Below, piece by piece: positions 1 to 9,085 of a stretch of 64,000 nt of DNA. This DNA is from Aporhodopirellula aestuarii (GTDB taxonomy: Bacteria; Planctomycetota; Planctomycetia; Pirellulales; Pirellulaceae): positions 62,001-126,000 of the forward strand of contig NZ_JAMQBK010000031.1 of the NCBI RefSeq assembly GCF_023701485.1. Direction: 5' to 3'. Every line of letters starts with the position of its first letter. The stretch's first letter is position 1. Under the pieces are notes generated by a model that saw only the letters and a list, made by a program, of their open reading frames with translations, had not been told where the DNA came from and did not search any database. The position numbers were made by a program, and so were the translations under genes.

Positions 1-181
1 GATTCGCAATCTGGCCGATGCCCGATCGCGACTCGTTGCGATGCTGCTGGAGTGCCGCGTGCCACCTAAAACCCGCACGCCAACGCGTCCGACACTGGGC
101 AGCAAGAAACGTCGCGTGGAAGGAAAAAGACGGCAATCGCAAAAGAAACGCTTGCGTGGGAATCCCGGACGAGACGATTGA
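1..181 (+). CDS. arfB: ArfB-like ribosome-rescue peptidyl-tRNA hydrolase, C-terminal end
   Basis: Only the last 59 codons are in the window; the reading frame starts before base 1 (frame beginning at base 2) and stops with TGA at 179-181. The tail PPKTRTPTRPTLGSKKRR, followed by a Lys/Arg-rich stretch, is the signature of the ArfB (YaeJ) and class-I-release-factor-like family, whose basic C-terminal tail enters the mRNA channel of stalled ribosomes. The catalytic GGQ domain would lie upstream and cannot be seen. A different overlapping frame at 18-215 is open but has no recognisable protein features. Identification rests on the tail alone. Confidence 0.75.
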   Translation, partial: IRNLADARSRLVAMLLECRVPPKTRTPTRPTLGSKKRRVEGKRRQSQKKRLRGNPGRDD

Positions 182-364
182 CGCGACTGAACAAGTGTTT
201 GGGAGCGATGATTGAAGGTTCACCTACGGCCGTACGCTGATATACTGATAAATGGGGCTGGGCGATCTAATTAACAACGTTGCGGTCCCCCCCGGCTGAT
301 GACTGCGTTTCGACGCAGGGGCTTTTATTTCAGAAATCACTCCGCACTCTCGAATAATTCATTC

Positions 365-1099
365 ATGAAACGCCCACGGCACCTGGACGATCTGTTGAAG
401 CGATGGGCATTTGACCCAACAACTCTCAATGTCCGCATGATCAAAGGCAAAGACGATCGCGACGTTTTGCAGATGCGGGTGGACATGGGGGTGTTGCAGC
501 TTGAGACGACCGGGCGGCCTGATGGGGAGTTGATCGAAGGCTCCGAAAGCTACCTCGAACATTTGAACTTATGCCGCCTCAATGACCCCGACTACCAACT
601 TTCGGAAAAGGACTTCAACGAGATCGACCGCGAGTTCATGCAGTTTTATCACCGGCGTATCTGTTGGCTGCGGCTGCAGTTTTATCATCGCGCGGTGATG
701 GACGCCGATCACACGTTACGATTGATGGATTTGTGCGAAGAACTGTCGGATGATCCGGAATGGTCTTCGACACACGAACAATATAGACCGTTTGTGTTGT
801 TCCATCGCACTCAAGCTGAGGCGCTCGGCGAGTTGGAAGAGAATACTCCCGAGGAAGCGATTCAAGCGATCAACCGCGGGCTAGAAACATTGCGTGCGTT
901 CTTTGTCAAACACGATGCTGAGGAGCACTTCGACGAAGACGAGTTGATCGTCCGGTTGGTCGAACTGCGTGAATCGTTGCGAACCGAGTACTCGGTTGGA
1001 CAAACTCTGCGTGAACGGCTCGAGCATGCTGTCGAGCAAGAGCACTATGAGTTGGCCGCTAAATTGCGAGATGAACTGACGAGACGAGAAACGCACTGA
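365..1099 (+). CDS. UVR-domain protein (UvrB/UvrC motif)
   Basis: A 244-residue soluble protein. The last 35 residues (LRERLEHAVEQEHYELAAKL and onward) form a UVR motif, the helical hairpin by which UvrB and UvrC interact and which also occurs in McsA-type regulators. The first 200 residues are an acidic, helical region with no known fold that I recognise. The start at 365 (MKRPRHLDDLL) is preferred over the in-frame ATG at 299 because the 22 extra residues look non-coding. The stop is one base before the RegB-like kinase start, so the two are probably co-transcribed. A direct role in repair is not shown. Confidence 0.75.
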   Translation: MKRPRHLDDLLKRWAFDPTTLNVRMIKGKDDRDVLQMRVDMGVLQLETTGRPDGELIEGSESYLEHLNLCRLNDPDYQLSEKDFNEIDREFMQFYHRRICWLRLQFYHRAVMDADHTLRLMDLCEELSDDPEWSSTHEQYRPFVLFHRTQAEALGELEENTPEEAIQAINRGLETLRAFFVKHDAEEHFDEDELIVRLVELRESLRTEYSVGQTLRERLEHAVEQEHYELAAKLRDELTRRETH

Positions 1100-1100
1100 T

Positions 1101-2519
1101 ATGGCGTTGATCTCGCACGCCCCTTTGGGGTCATCGACGTGGTTGTTGCGATTGCGTTCGTTCGCAAGCATCGGGCAATTGATCGCGATCGTTTTAGCCA
1201 ACCCGGTAACGTCGACATCGCTGCCGCTCGTACCGTTGCTCGCGTTTGTTGCCCTGACTGCGTGCACCAACTTTGTCTATGGATGGTGGCTTTCACGCTA
1301 CGAGCAGGGCGTGGTCGATGACGCGAACAGCGTAATCCCGTTGCGGGTGGCGTTTGCGTTGATGGCGCTCGACCTCGTCACGTTGACGGGAATGTTGTAT
1401 TTCAGCGGCGGGGCCGACAACCCGTTTTGCTTCTTTTACTTCGTCAACTTGGCGGTCGGTGGCGTGATGCTGCAGCCTGCAGCGGTGTGGACGTTGACCG
1501 GGCTCGCGGTGCTCGGCTATTCAGTGCTGCTGCTCGAATCGTGGCCAGTCCGTGGGTTGAGCGTGCAGACGATCGATCCTTCGACGGTTCAACTCGGTGT
1601 GCTGGGGATGCGCGACATCGCATCGCTGATCGCGTTTGTCGCGTGCGGTACGGTGATCACTTACTTTGTGGCGCGGACGTCGCGGCAACTGCGAGACCGC
1701 GAGGAGGATTTGCGGCGCAGCCAATCCGAGCGGGCCGATGCCATGCGGCTTGAAGGGCTCACGACCTTGGCGGCCGGCGCCGCCCATGAATTGGCGACGC
1801 CTCTTTCGACGATCGACATCGCTTGCCGTGAGCTGACGCGGCATCTCGAATCGATCACCAAGCCTGCTTCGATCGATGAGGACCTGAGGTTGATCGACGG
1901 GCAGTTGCAGATGTGTCGTCAGATTCTTTCTCGAATGCGTGCCGCGGCGGGCGATGCGGTTGCTGATCAGTGGAACCAAACAACGCTTGGCGATTTGATC
2001 GACACGACACTCGACGGGATCCGTGACCCCCACCGGGTCGAGATTCTCGAACCGGAAGAATTGTGGATTCCCGAGCCGGTGTCAGAGGACGACGCAACCG
2101 GTTCCACTGACGAAGATGCTGATTCAGATACACCCGCGTGGGAACGCCAACCGATGTGGCTTCCCGAAGAGGCGGTCGCACAGGCGATACGCAATTTGAT
2201 CCACAACGCGCTCGACGCGAGCAGCCCGGACGATTCGGTGACGGTTCAGGCTCGACGTCGCGGCAGGGACGTCATTCTGTATGTGGTGGACCAAGGGCAC
2301 GGGATGTCCAGCGATGTGATCGACCGCGCCGGCGACCCATTCTTTACCACCAAGGAACCGGGCCGAGGCATCGGTTTGGGGCTGTTCTTGACCCGCAACG
2401 TGATCACCCGACTCGGGGGCCGGTTGACCTTCGACAGCGTGCCTAGCGAGGGGACAACCGCTACGGTCGTGTTACCGCTCGCCGGAACCTTGAAGTCCCG
2501 CTCGCAATATCGCGATTGA
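1101..2519 (+). CDS. regB: RegB/PrrB-like membrane sensor histidine kinase
   Basis: A 472-residue kinase. Several hydrophobic segments fill residues 12-200. Between them lies GGADNPF at residues 103-109, matching the GGxxNPF heptapeptide that in RegB/PrrB kinases is tied to quinone sensing. The H-box AHELATPLSTI puts the phospho-acceptor at His229. The C-terminal HATPase has an N-box (NLIHNALDAS) and G-boxes (DQGHGM, GRGIGLGLFL). Known members are redox sensors that control respiration and photosynthesis genes with RegA/PrrA. A RegA-like regulator follows 56 bases downstream, supporting the pairing. About 40 acidic residues (DDATGSTDEDADSD region) are inserted in front of the ATPase domain, which is unusual. 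Confidence 0.85.
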   Translation: MALISHAPLGSSTWLLRLRSFASIGQLIAIVLANPVTSTSLPLVPLLAFVALTACTNFVYGWWLSRYEQGVVDDANSVIPLRVAFALMALDLVTLTGMLYFSGGADNPFCFFYFVNLAVGGVMLQPAAVWTLTGLAVLGYSVLLLESWPVRGLSVQTIDPSTVQLGVLGMRDIASLIAFVACGTVITYFVARTSRQLRDREEDLRRSQSERADAMRLEGLTTLAAGAAHELATPLSTIDIACRELTRHLESITKPASIDEDLRLIDGQLQMCRQILSRMRAAAGDAVADQWNQTTLGDLIDTTLDGIRDPHRVEILEPEELWIPEPVSEDDATGSTDEDADSDTPAWERQPMWLPEEAVAQAIRNLIHNALDASSPDDSVTVQARRRGRDVILYVVDQGHGMSSDVIDRAGDPFFTTKEPGRGIGLGLFLTRNVITRLGGRLTFDSVPSEGTTATVVLPLAGTLKSRSQYRD

Positions 2520-2575
2520 ATGCACCGTTCTGGTCATTGGGGTGTTGAAAAAGTTGCTCGCGACGACGATGCTAA

Positions 2576-3328
2576 ATGCACGTGCAGTTGCTTCTCTCCA
2601 CTTATCATGCGGCGTTGCTTGTGAGTTTTTCCCCTGAATACCCAGACCCATCCGATGCATGCACCGCCGAAACGGTGGGCGCAAAGTCGATCATGCTGGT
2701 CGACGACACGGAAGTTCTCAGAGAGCGGCTCGCGATGGCGATGCGAAGCCGTGGTTTCGAAGTTCGCACGGCCGGGAATTTCGACGAGGCCGTCAGCGTC
2801 TTCACCCACGCCCCGACCGATTTAGCGGTTCTGGATCTGAGGATGCCAGGACGCAGCGGCTTGGATTTGCTGCGAAAGCTTTTGCAGATCAAACCTGATT
2901 GCAGGATTATCATGTTGTCCGGGTTTGGAAGCATCCCGGCCTCGATTGATGCCGTCCGAGCCGGCGCGGTCAACTTCCTCAGCAAACCGGCGGACGCGGA
3001 CGACATTTTGTCGGCGTTCGTGCGAGGTGAAGAACCCTTGGTTCCCGAGGGCGGCCTAGCCTTCCCTGCTCCTTCGCTGGCGCGAAATGAATGGGAACAC
3101 ATCCATCGAGTACTCGCCGATTGCAACAACAACATTTCGGAAGCGGCCCGGCGGTTGGGAATCCACCGTCGGTCGCTCCAACGGAAGCTTCGCAAACGCG
3201 CCCCGTTAGATCCGAAGTTGCCGGGTGCCGACGAGTTCTTCGAAGGGGAAGAAGGGTACGACGACCACGACGATGAAATGCTCGACGGCCAAGACGACGA
3301 CGGTGCTGCCACCGACTCGGACGACTGA
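2576..3328 (+). CDS. regA: RegA/PrrA-like response regulator
   Basis: A receiver domain beginning IMLVDDTEVLRERL, with phospho-acceptor Asp in LAVLDLRMPG and switch Lys in FLSKPAD, is followed by a short Fis-type HTH (NISEAARRLGIHRRSLQRKL), exactly the layout of RegA/PrrA/ActR. A 35-residue Asp/Glu-rich tail (FEGEEGYDDHDDEMLDGQ and onward) is added, which the proteobacterial proteins lack. The start is uncertain: the first ATG at 2576 gives 39 poorly conserved residues before the receiver; GTG at 2675 or ATG at 2693 would give a family-sized N-terminus. It probably acts as DNA-binding partner of the upstream kinase. It is convergent with the VWA gene, 12 bases away. Confidence 0.85.
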   Translation: MHVQLLLSTYHAALLVSFSPEYPDPSDACTAETVGAKSIMLVDDTEVLRERLAMAMRSRGFEVRTAGNFDEAVSVFTHAPTDLAVLDLRMPGRSGLDLLRKLLQIKPDCRIIMLSGFGSIPASIDAVRAGAVNFLSKPADADDILSAFVRGEEPLVPEGGLAFPAPSLARNEWEHIHRVLADCNNNISEAARRLGIHRRSLQRKLRKRAPLDPKLPGADEFFEGEEGYDDHDDEMLDGQDDDGAATDSDD

Positions 3329-3340
3329 AACACCGGGCCG

Positions 3341-6300
3341 CTATTGTTTGCGTGCCCGCCGTTTGGCTTCGAGCAATCGCTCGGTATAGCTCGCTTCCGG
3401 TTGGGCTGTCGCGTCTGATTGAGGCGTGTCCCGTTTGAGATCCGCTTTTCCGGGAGTCACGACTTCGGATAGCCCACCGTCATCCTTCACATCGAGTGTG
3501 ACGGAGGTGGGTTCGAACCGGGTGTCCGAACGCCTCGCCGCACCGGACGCATTAACCGCGTGCTTTTGTTGCCTCAGCTGATCGAGTCGGGCAACGGTGG
3601 CAAGCTCGGGTTGGCCCTTGCCCATCCATTCGTCCCACCACGTCTTCAAGAAGCCGAAGCGGATCGCGACGCGGCGGATCAACACGTCGGTGAAAAATAA
3701 ACCCGCCGCAATCAGGACAAACCAAGGCCAAGCGTCGCGAATACGTCGTGCCAGCGGGAGTCCGCTGCGGAAGGCATCGCTCTCGAGGACCGCGTCGGAT
3801 ACTTGCTCACCCAACGGTGCCGTGACCTCCCCGGGTTTTCCGCCCTCGGGGCTCAGGGATGCGAGTTGTGCCATCAACGTTTGATTCGATTTTCGATAGC
3901 GAAATTCGTCGCTGTACGGGACAGTTACTCCGGTACTCAGTGGTGCGTTGCCCGATCCGGGAAGCACATTAACGAAATAGGTACCCGCTCGATCAATCGG
4001 AAAACTTCCGGAGTAGCGTCCCGGGGCGACCTGTTCCATGCGAAGAGGCAACGGTTCGAGCGACGGGTCGAGTACGGACCCGGCCACTTCGAGAAAGTTA
4101 AGGAATTGGTCATCGTCCGTCAGCGCTGTCACGATCACTTCGACGCGTCCGTCGTCGACTTTGGTTGCCAACGAAAACTGACCGGTGTCACCCGTTGGGC
4201 GCATCAACCATCGGATAAGCTGCGAATGGAGTTTTTCGTATCCCGGCCACTGCACCCACTCGGCCGCCCATCGTTGCCCGGCGTCGGTCGTTAACACGGC
4301 GGTGCGCCCGAGTCCGTAGTTCCACGTTGCGAGGATGGTTGCGTTCTCGGGAGTATCTGGTTTGGGAGACCGCAATACGACTTGAGCCAATGGGCTGGAC
4401 TTAGTTTGCGTCAACACAAATCCGCGGATCGCGGGCAAGGACGTGTCGATACCATCCAAGACCACATGCGGAAACACGACCTCTGGGAACGCACCGCCGT
4501 TAGGTTCATAAACAAGCGGACGCGATACCCGGCGGGCTTCACGCTGGAAAATCGCCGGCAATGCCCGCCCCGATTTGACTTCGTAATACTTGCCACCTGT
4601 TGATTGAGCGATTCGCCGCAGTTGGGTGCTGCCGGTCGTGCCGTGCGATTCCACAGCCACGGTGCTGACCGTGATGCTGTTGTCTTTGAACGCTTTGATG
4701 ACGCCCGACGAAGGAGGGCTCGGGTCGCCATCGCTGATGATGATGCAGTGCTTCATGGCGGCGCTTGTGCGGGCGAGTCCGGCAACCGCCATTCGCATTG
4801 CCGGGTCGAATTCAGGCATGTCGCCCGGTGTCATCCGTCCGAGCGACGCAAGCATGGCTTTGCGGTTTGGGCCGACTTCAAGCAGCCCTTTCGATCCTCC
4901 CCAAAGCCACCGATCACCGCTCGGCGACCAGTGCAAAACACCAGCCAGGTCGGAGCCGCCGAGCTGGGTGATCGACGCCTCCGCGATCTTCTTTTGCCAG
5001 TAGTTGCCTTGAGCCATTTCGCTGGCGTGCATGATCAGCGCCAAAGCGCCGACGGCGTTGACCTTGGCGTTGCGAATTTTGAAATCGACCGGCATCGCCT
5101 TTTCGATTTCTGTCCCCGTCCATCCACCCGCGCCGAGTGCATCGGGACCACCAATCATTAAGAGGCCGGCGCCGAGTTGTTGCGTATTGCGAACGAGCAT
5201 TTCGATATGCTCATCGGTAAATGACGAAATTTTATTCGCGCTGTCGCTGTCGACTCGCGGTACACCGGCGAGAATCACAGCATCGTAAGGCTGCAATTCG
5301 GCAATTGACCCGAATAGGCGTTCGGTGGTCATCGGCGTGACTTCGATGTTCGCATCACGCAGCGCCGACATCATCGATTCATAATCGCTGAGCTTATCGG
5401 GCGAATGGATCAACAGCACACGGCCTTTTCCGCGCACGTAGGTGTATCCCGTTGCGGAGTTGTTTTGCGAGAGGGCGTCGTCGTCTTCGGAATCCGGAAT
5501 GAATTCGGCTTCGTAGGTGTATGCGGCCGGTTGTTCGATCGTGTGCCGCATCGGAAACACATTTTTGCCCGGTGCCAATTCGATCGTCTGTTCGAGCAGC
5601 AAGGACTCTTCGCCGGCGACTTTTTGTTTGACGCGAAGTCGCCCCCGAACGGGAGTGTCTGCGGCCGCGTCGCTGCCGTCGTTGCCCTTGCCGGTGCCGG
5701 TGCCACTGCGATCGCCTTGACGGTCGATCACGATTCGGGCTTCGAAAGGCTGTCCTTTGCGGATGTTCGATGGCAAATCGATTTTCTCGACGAGTACTTC
5801 TTCACCGGCTGCAGTCATCACGGGAACGATATCGATACCGATACCGGCTGCAGTCAAACGGCTGGCCATGGACCGCGCCTGTCCAATGTTCTCATTGCCA
5901 TCGGTAACGATGACGATTCGCCGCGAAGTATCTTCGGGCATCGATGCTTGAGCGAGGTTCAACGCAGCCTCGAGGTTGGTCGCGTCGGTTCGTTCGAGCA
6001 GACTCTCCAGACGTCGCATTGGCGGGACGTCGTCGTCGTAGGGAGGGATCTCGATCGTCGCGTCTCGGCCAAACACGATCAGCCCGGCGCGGTCGCCGCG
6101 GGCATCGTTACGATGTTTTGAAACAGCGGCGATGACAAAATCCAGCATCGCGGACCGTTTGGCCTCGGGGATGCTTTCGCTCTGGTCGAGGACGTACATC
6201 ACAGTGACCCGGTCGCTCGTCCAAACCAGCTGCACACCTGCAAGCGCCGCGACGATGCCCGTCCAAACCAACGTTCGGGCCAGCAACGCGACCCACCGAC

Positions 6301-6439
6301 GCACCGGTCCCAGGACACCGAGGTGCCGCAATCCCAAGTACCAAATCAATGGCAGCACGGCCAGGAGAACAAGATATCCTGGGGACTCGAACCCGATTCG
6401 GAACGGCAGAGACAAGGTGATACCGAATGTGTGAGGCAA
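3341..6439 (-). CDS. Large membrane protein with von Willebrand A and GATase-like domains
   Basis: A 1032-residue protein. Two membrane segments (about residues 20-40 and 50-72) are followed by a VWA domain with a MIDAS-like DQSES at residues 85-89. Then come a beta-rich region, a class-I-glutamine-amidotransferase-like segment (GRVLLIHSPD; LLMIGGPDALGAGG) and a second VWA-like region whose MIDAS position reads MHASEM although IIISDGDPS is kept. A C-terminal membrane segment (WFVLIAAGLFFTDVLI) and a charged cytoplasmic tail end the protein. Such proteins are common in planctomycetes, often near MoxR ATPases and DUF58 proteins, but no such neighbour is present here. Function is unknown; an extracytoplasmic binding or assembly role is inferred. 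It is convergent with the response regulator. Confidence 0.8.
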   Translation of the reverse strand: MPHTFGITLSLPFRIGFESPGYLVLLAVLPLIWYLGLRHLGVLGPVRRWVALLARTLVWTGIVAALAGVQLVWTSDRVTVMYVLDQSESIPEAKRSAMLDFVIAAVSKHRNDARGDRAGLIVFGRDATIEIPPYDDDVPPMRRLESLLERTDATNLEAALNLAQASMPEDTSRRIVIVTDGNENIGQARSMASRLTAAGIGIDIVPVMTAAGEEVLVEKIDLPSNIRKGQPFEARIVIDRQGDRSGTGTGKGNDGSDAAADTPVRGRLRVKQKVAGEESLLLEQTIELAPGKNVFPMRHTIEQPAAYTYEAEFIPDSEDDDALSQNNSATGYTYVRGKGRVLLIHSPDKLSDYESMMSALRDANIEVTPMTTERLFGSIAELQPYDAVILAGVPRVDSDSANKISSFTDEHIEMLVRNTQQLGAGLLMIGGPDALGAGGWTGTEIEKAMPVDFKIRNAKVNAVGALALIMHASEMAQGNYWQKKIAEASITQLGGSDLAGVLHWSPSGDRWLWGGSKGLLEVGPNRKAMLASLGRMTPGDMPEFDPAMRMAVAGLARTSAAMKHCIIISDGDPSPPSSGVIKAFKDNSITVSTVAVESHGTTGSTQLRRIAQSTGGKYYEVKSGRALPAIFQREARRVSRPLVYEPNGGAFPEVVFPHVVLDGIDTSLPAIRGFVLTQTKSSPLAQVVLRSPKPDTPENATILATWNYGLGRTAVLTTDAGQRWAAEWVQWPGYEKLHSQLIRWLMRPTGDTGQFSLATKVDDGRVEVIVTALTDDDQFLNFLEVAGSVLDPSLEPLPLRMEQVAPGRYSGSFPIDRAGTYFVNVLPGSGNAPLSTGVTVPYSDEFRYRKSNQTLMAQLASLSPEGGKPGEVTAPLGEQVSDAVLESDAFRSGLPLARRIRDAWPWFVLIAAGLFFTDVLIRRVAIRFGFLKTWWDEWMGKGQPELATVARLDQLRQQKHAVNASGAARRSDTRFEPTSVTLDVKDDGGLSEVVTPGKADLKRDTPQSDATAQPEASYTERLLEAKRRARKQ

Positions 6440-6497
6440 GGGAGACGGGCGGGCACCTTCCAGTGTACCGCTTTAGCGTCGCGAATTGGCGTCCAAC

Positions 6498-8039
6498 TTA
6501 TGCCTCCGTTTTGGTGCGATCCCAGAACGACACGGCAAACAAAACAAAAATAGCGGCGGCCATGATCGCCGGTGACAACCAAAAATCTCGCCACTGAGCC
6601 ATCGTTTCCGCCAAAATCCCTGGATCAAGGGATTCGGGCAGATCACGCGTGAACATTTTGGAGAAGGTTTGCAGGAACGAGCTCGATGTGGATTCCCCCC
6701 TCGCCGCGCCGAGTGCTTCGACGTACTGCGGCGCCGCAGTGACCTGATTGCCGTAGTTGCCAAAGGTCAAGTTCAAAGGGATGAAACCGAACAGATTGCC
6801 ACCCGCCATGATCCGATACCCAAAGAACATGCCGATCCCTTGTGTTAGGAACACAAGCAAACCTTGCGCCTGGCCGCGAATCGCCTTGGGTGCCTTGGCG
6901 TCGGTGTACATGAATCCGGTGACAAAGAAAAAGTCGTAACAGATTCCATGGAGGGCCACCGCGAGCAGCAACATCCAAGTGGTTTGATCCGCGGCGCCGA
7001 TGGCGAATAACAGGTAACGAACGAACCAACATGCCATCCCGATCAAGATCATTATTTTCACGCCGAGCCGACGGAAGAAAAACGGGATCAGCAACATGAA
7101 AAAGATCTCTGACATTTGGCCAATCGTCATCGTCGCGCCCGGCTCAGCAAAACCGGTCTGATTCAAATACGTTGCCGTCATCCCGTAGTAGTATGCGAGC
7201 GGAATGCAAATCAACGTGGAGCAAACAGCGAAGACAAAAAAGTTCCAATTGCCGAGCAGTTTAAAAGCATCGACCATCAACAACGAACGAACGTCCATCG
7301 GTTGGCCACGCAGCGGGGGCGGTGTGTTGGGCAAGAAAAAACACAGCACACCGAGAGCGAGCGAACTGGCGGCGCCCATCCAAAAAATGTTGTAGGACGC
7401 GGACCACCCGAGAATGCCGAGTGTCAGTCCGGCGACGATCCACCCGATGGTTCCCCAAACGCGAATCTTTGGAAATTCATCTTGGCTAGGGATATGAGTG
7501 AACGCGATTGTGTTACCGAGCCCCAGTGTTGGCATGTAGCACAACAGGTACGCGAGGATCATCCAAACGAGCGTCTTGCCGGCGGCGTTTTCTTCCGACT
7601 GCATCGTTAAGAACGCGGCGGCGTCATAGGTCCCATTCGCCCGCATCTCCGCTGCTGACTCGGCCGCGAATGTGGACGCCGTTTCAGCGAGTCCGGGGAT
7701 GATCAACATGATCACTCCGCCGATGAGCATCAGTGTTCCCATCACTTTTTCAGATGAGAAAAAACGATCCGCCACCAAACCGAGGAACAACGGTGCAAAG
7801 ATTGCCGCAATCGGTGCCGACTCATAGGCTCCTCCGATAAACGCGCCGAGCAAGTGCGTGTCCATCGCAGCCGAGAGCGTGGCGAACCAAGATCCCCACG
7901 CAAAGAACTGCAGAAACATCATCACTGAGAGCAACCAGATGATGGTCGATGGTGACAACGTTGTCAGTGGTGCAGGGGCGTCGTTGTCGTCCTCAGCAGG
8001 CGTTTCGGAAGCGGTTTGTTCGGGCGGAGTATAGGGCAT
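6498..8039 (-). CDS. MFS transporter of the nucleoside/H+ symporter (NupG-like) family
   Basis: A 513-residue integral membrane protein with about 12 predicted helices. The N-terminal helix FLQFFAWGSWFATLSAAM and the following EXAPIAAIFAPLFLG-type helix match the nucleoside:H+ symporter branch of the major facilitator superfamily. A hydrophilic 35-residue N-terminus (TPPEQTASETPAEDDNDAP) precedes helix 1, and an enlarged loop after helix 4 (about residues 120-150) is specific to this homologue. Planctomycetes and Bacteroidetes commonly carry it; the true substrate may be a nucleoside or a sugar derivative. It lies upstream of the VWA gene on the same strand, 58 bases away, without an obvious shared role. 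Confidence 0.8.
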   Translation of the reverse strand: MPYTPPEQTASETPAEDDNDAPAPLTTLSPSTIIWLLSVMMFLQFFAWGSWFATLSAAMDTHLLGAFIGGAYESAPIAAIFAPLFLGLVADRFFSSEKVMGTLMLIGGVIMLIIPGLAETASTFAAESAAEMRANGTYDAAAFLTMQSEENAAGKTLVWMILAYLLCYMPTLGLGNTIAFTHIPSQDEFPKIRVWGTIGWIVAGLTLGILGWSASYNIFWMGAASSLALGVLCFFLPNTPPPLRGQPMDVRSLLMVDAFKLLGNWNFFVFAVCSTLICIPLAYYYGMTATYLNQTGFAEPGATMTIGQMSEIFFMLLIPFFFRRLGVKIMILIGMACWFVRYLLFAIGAADQTTWMLLLAVALHGICYDFFFVTGFMYTDAKAPKAIRGQAQGLLVFLTQGIGMFFGYRIMAGGNLFGFIPLNLTFGNYGNQVTAAPQYVEALGAARGESTSSSFLQTFSKMFTRDLPESLDPGILAETMAQWRDFWLSPAIMAAAIFVLFAVSFWDRTKTEA

Positions 8040-8302
8040 GCGAGGGCCGTATGGGTGGGTATGGAGATGCGAGAGGTGGGCCCGTGAGTATAGCAGTATT
8101 TTGAGAAAAGCGGCACGTAGTCTGATCGCTCCTATCCGTCGTAATTCCTACAACCCGATCGCGGCGCAGGATCATCTCGCGGGAGCCTCATTGTCGATGC
8201 AACAATTTGTTCACGATCTGTTTTTTCGGCTTACGGTTGCTCAGAGCGACTCTCGTTATGCACTCGCACCAGTCCGCCGCTTCGCTAGTACTGCCGGCTC
8301 AT

Positions 8303-9085
8303 ATGATTCAAGTTCAACATCTTACGAAAACCTACGAAGACCTCCGTCGAGGCCGATTCCGAGCTGTCGATCAAGTCAGTTTTACTGTCCGGCCGGGGGA
8401 GATCTTCGGCCTGCTCGGGGCCAACGGAGCGGGCAAAACGACCGTCTTGCGTATCCTGTCCACCGTACTGCGTCCCACCTCCGGAATCGCGACCATTGAC
8501 GGTTACGACGTCGCGCACGAGCCCGCCGAAGTCCGGCGTCGCATCGGTTTCGTCAGCAACAACACGGCGATCTATGACCGCATGACGGCGTGGGAAATGG
8601 TCGAGTACTTCGGTCAACTCCACGGGATGACCAATGACTCGCTATACCAGCGCTTGGAAAAACTCTTCGATCAATTGCGAATGAACGAGTTTCGTGATGT
8701 CCCAGGCGGCAAGATGTCGACCGGCATGCGTCAGAAGGTTTCGATCGCCCGTGCGTTGGTCCATGACCCCCCGGTGCTGATCTTTGATGAAGCCACGTTG
8801 GGGTTAGACGTCTTGGTCGCCCGCAACCTGCTCGCGGTTATCCGTGAACTCCGCGAAGCCGGCAAATGCCTGATTTTTTCGACCCACATCATGAGCGAGG
8901 TCGAACGACTGTGTGATCGCATCGCGATCATGCACAAGGGGCGTATTCTCGATTCGGGAACGCTCGATGAATTGACCGGACGGCACCAAGAAACTGATTT
9001 CGAGGAGTTGTTCTTCTCGTTGCTCAGTTCACATGAGGACGCCACGCACACGATCGACGCGAAGGAAATGGAGGTGGCAAGATGA
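8303..9085 (+). CDS. natA: NatA-type ABC transporter ATP-binding protein
   Basis: A 260-residue ABC ATPase. Walker A is GANGAGKTT, the signature is a divergent [15 protein letters not shown] and Walker B is [12 protein letters not shown]. The switch His lies in [10 protein letters not shown]. Sequence and partner fit NatA, the ATPase of NatAB-type exporters that in Bacillus extrude Na+. The start at 8303 ([13 protein letters not shown]) is chosen because ABC ATPases begin close to this motif; the frame stays open back to 8207 but adds 32 atypical residues. The stop overlaps the start of the permease gene in ATGA, so the two are translationally coupled. Substrate is not shown by sequence. Confidence 0.85.
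   Translation: MIQVQHLTKTYEDLRRGRFRAVDQVSFTVRPGEIFGLLGANGAGKTTVLRILSTVLRPTSGIATIDGYDVAHEPAEVRRRIGFVSNNTAIYDRMTAWEMVEYFGQLHGMTNDSLYQRLEKLFDQLRMNEFRDVPGGKMSTGMRQKVSIARALVHDPPVLIFDEATLGLDVLVARNLLAVIRELREAGKCLIFSTHIMSEVERLCDRIAIMHKGRILDSGTLDELTGRHQETDFEELFFSLLSSHEDATHTIDAKEMEVAR

Noticed and set aside
18-215. Open frame of 65 codons at the window start
   Set aside because: It overlaps the ArfB tail in another frame; the ArfB frame has clear family motifs, this one has none.
299-364. Upstream ATG extending the UVR-domain protein
   Set aside because: The 22 extra residues have no protein-like character and the ATG at 365 begins a sensible N-terminus.
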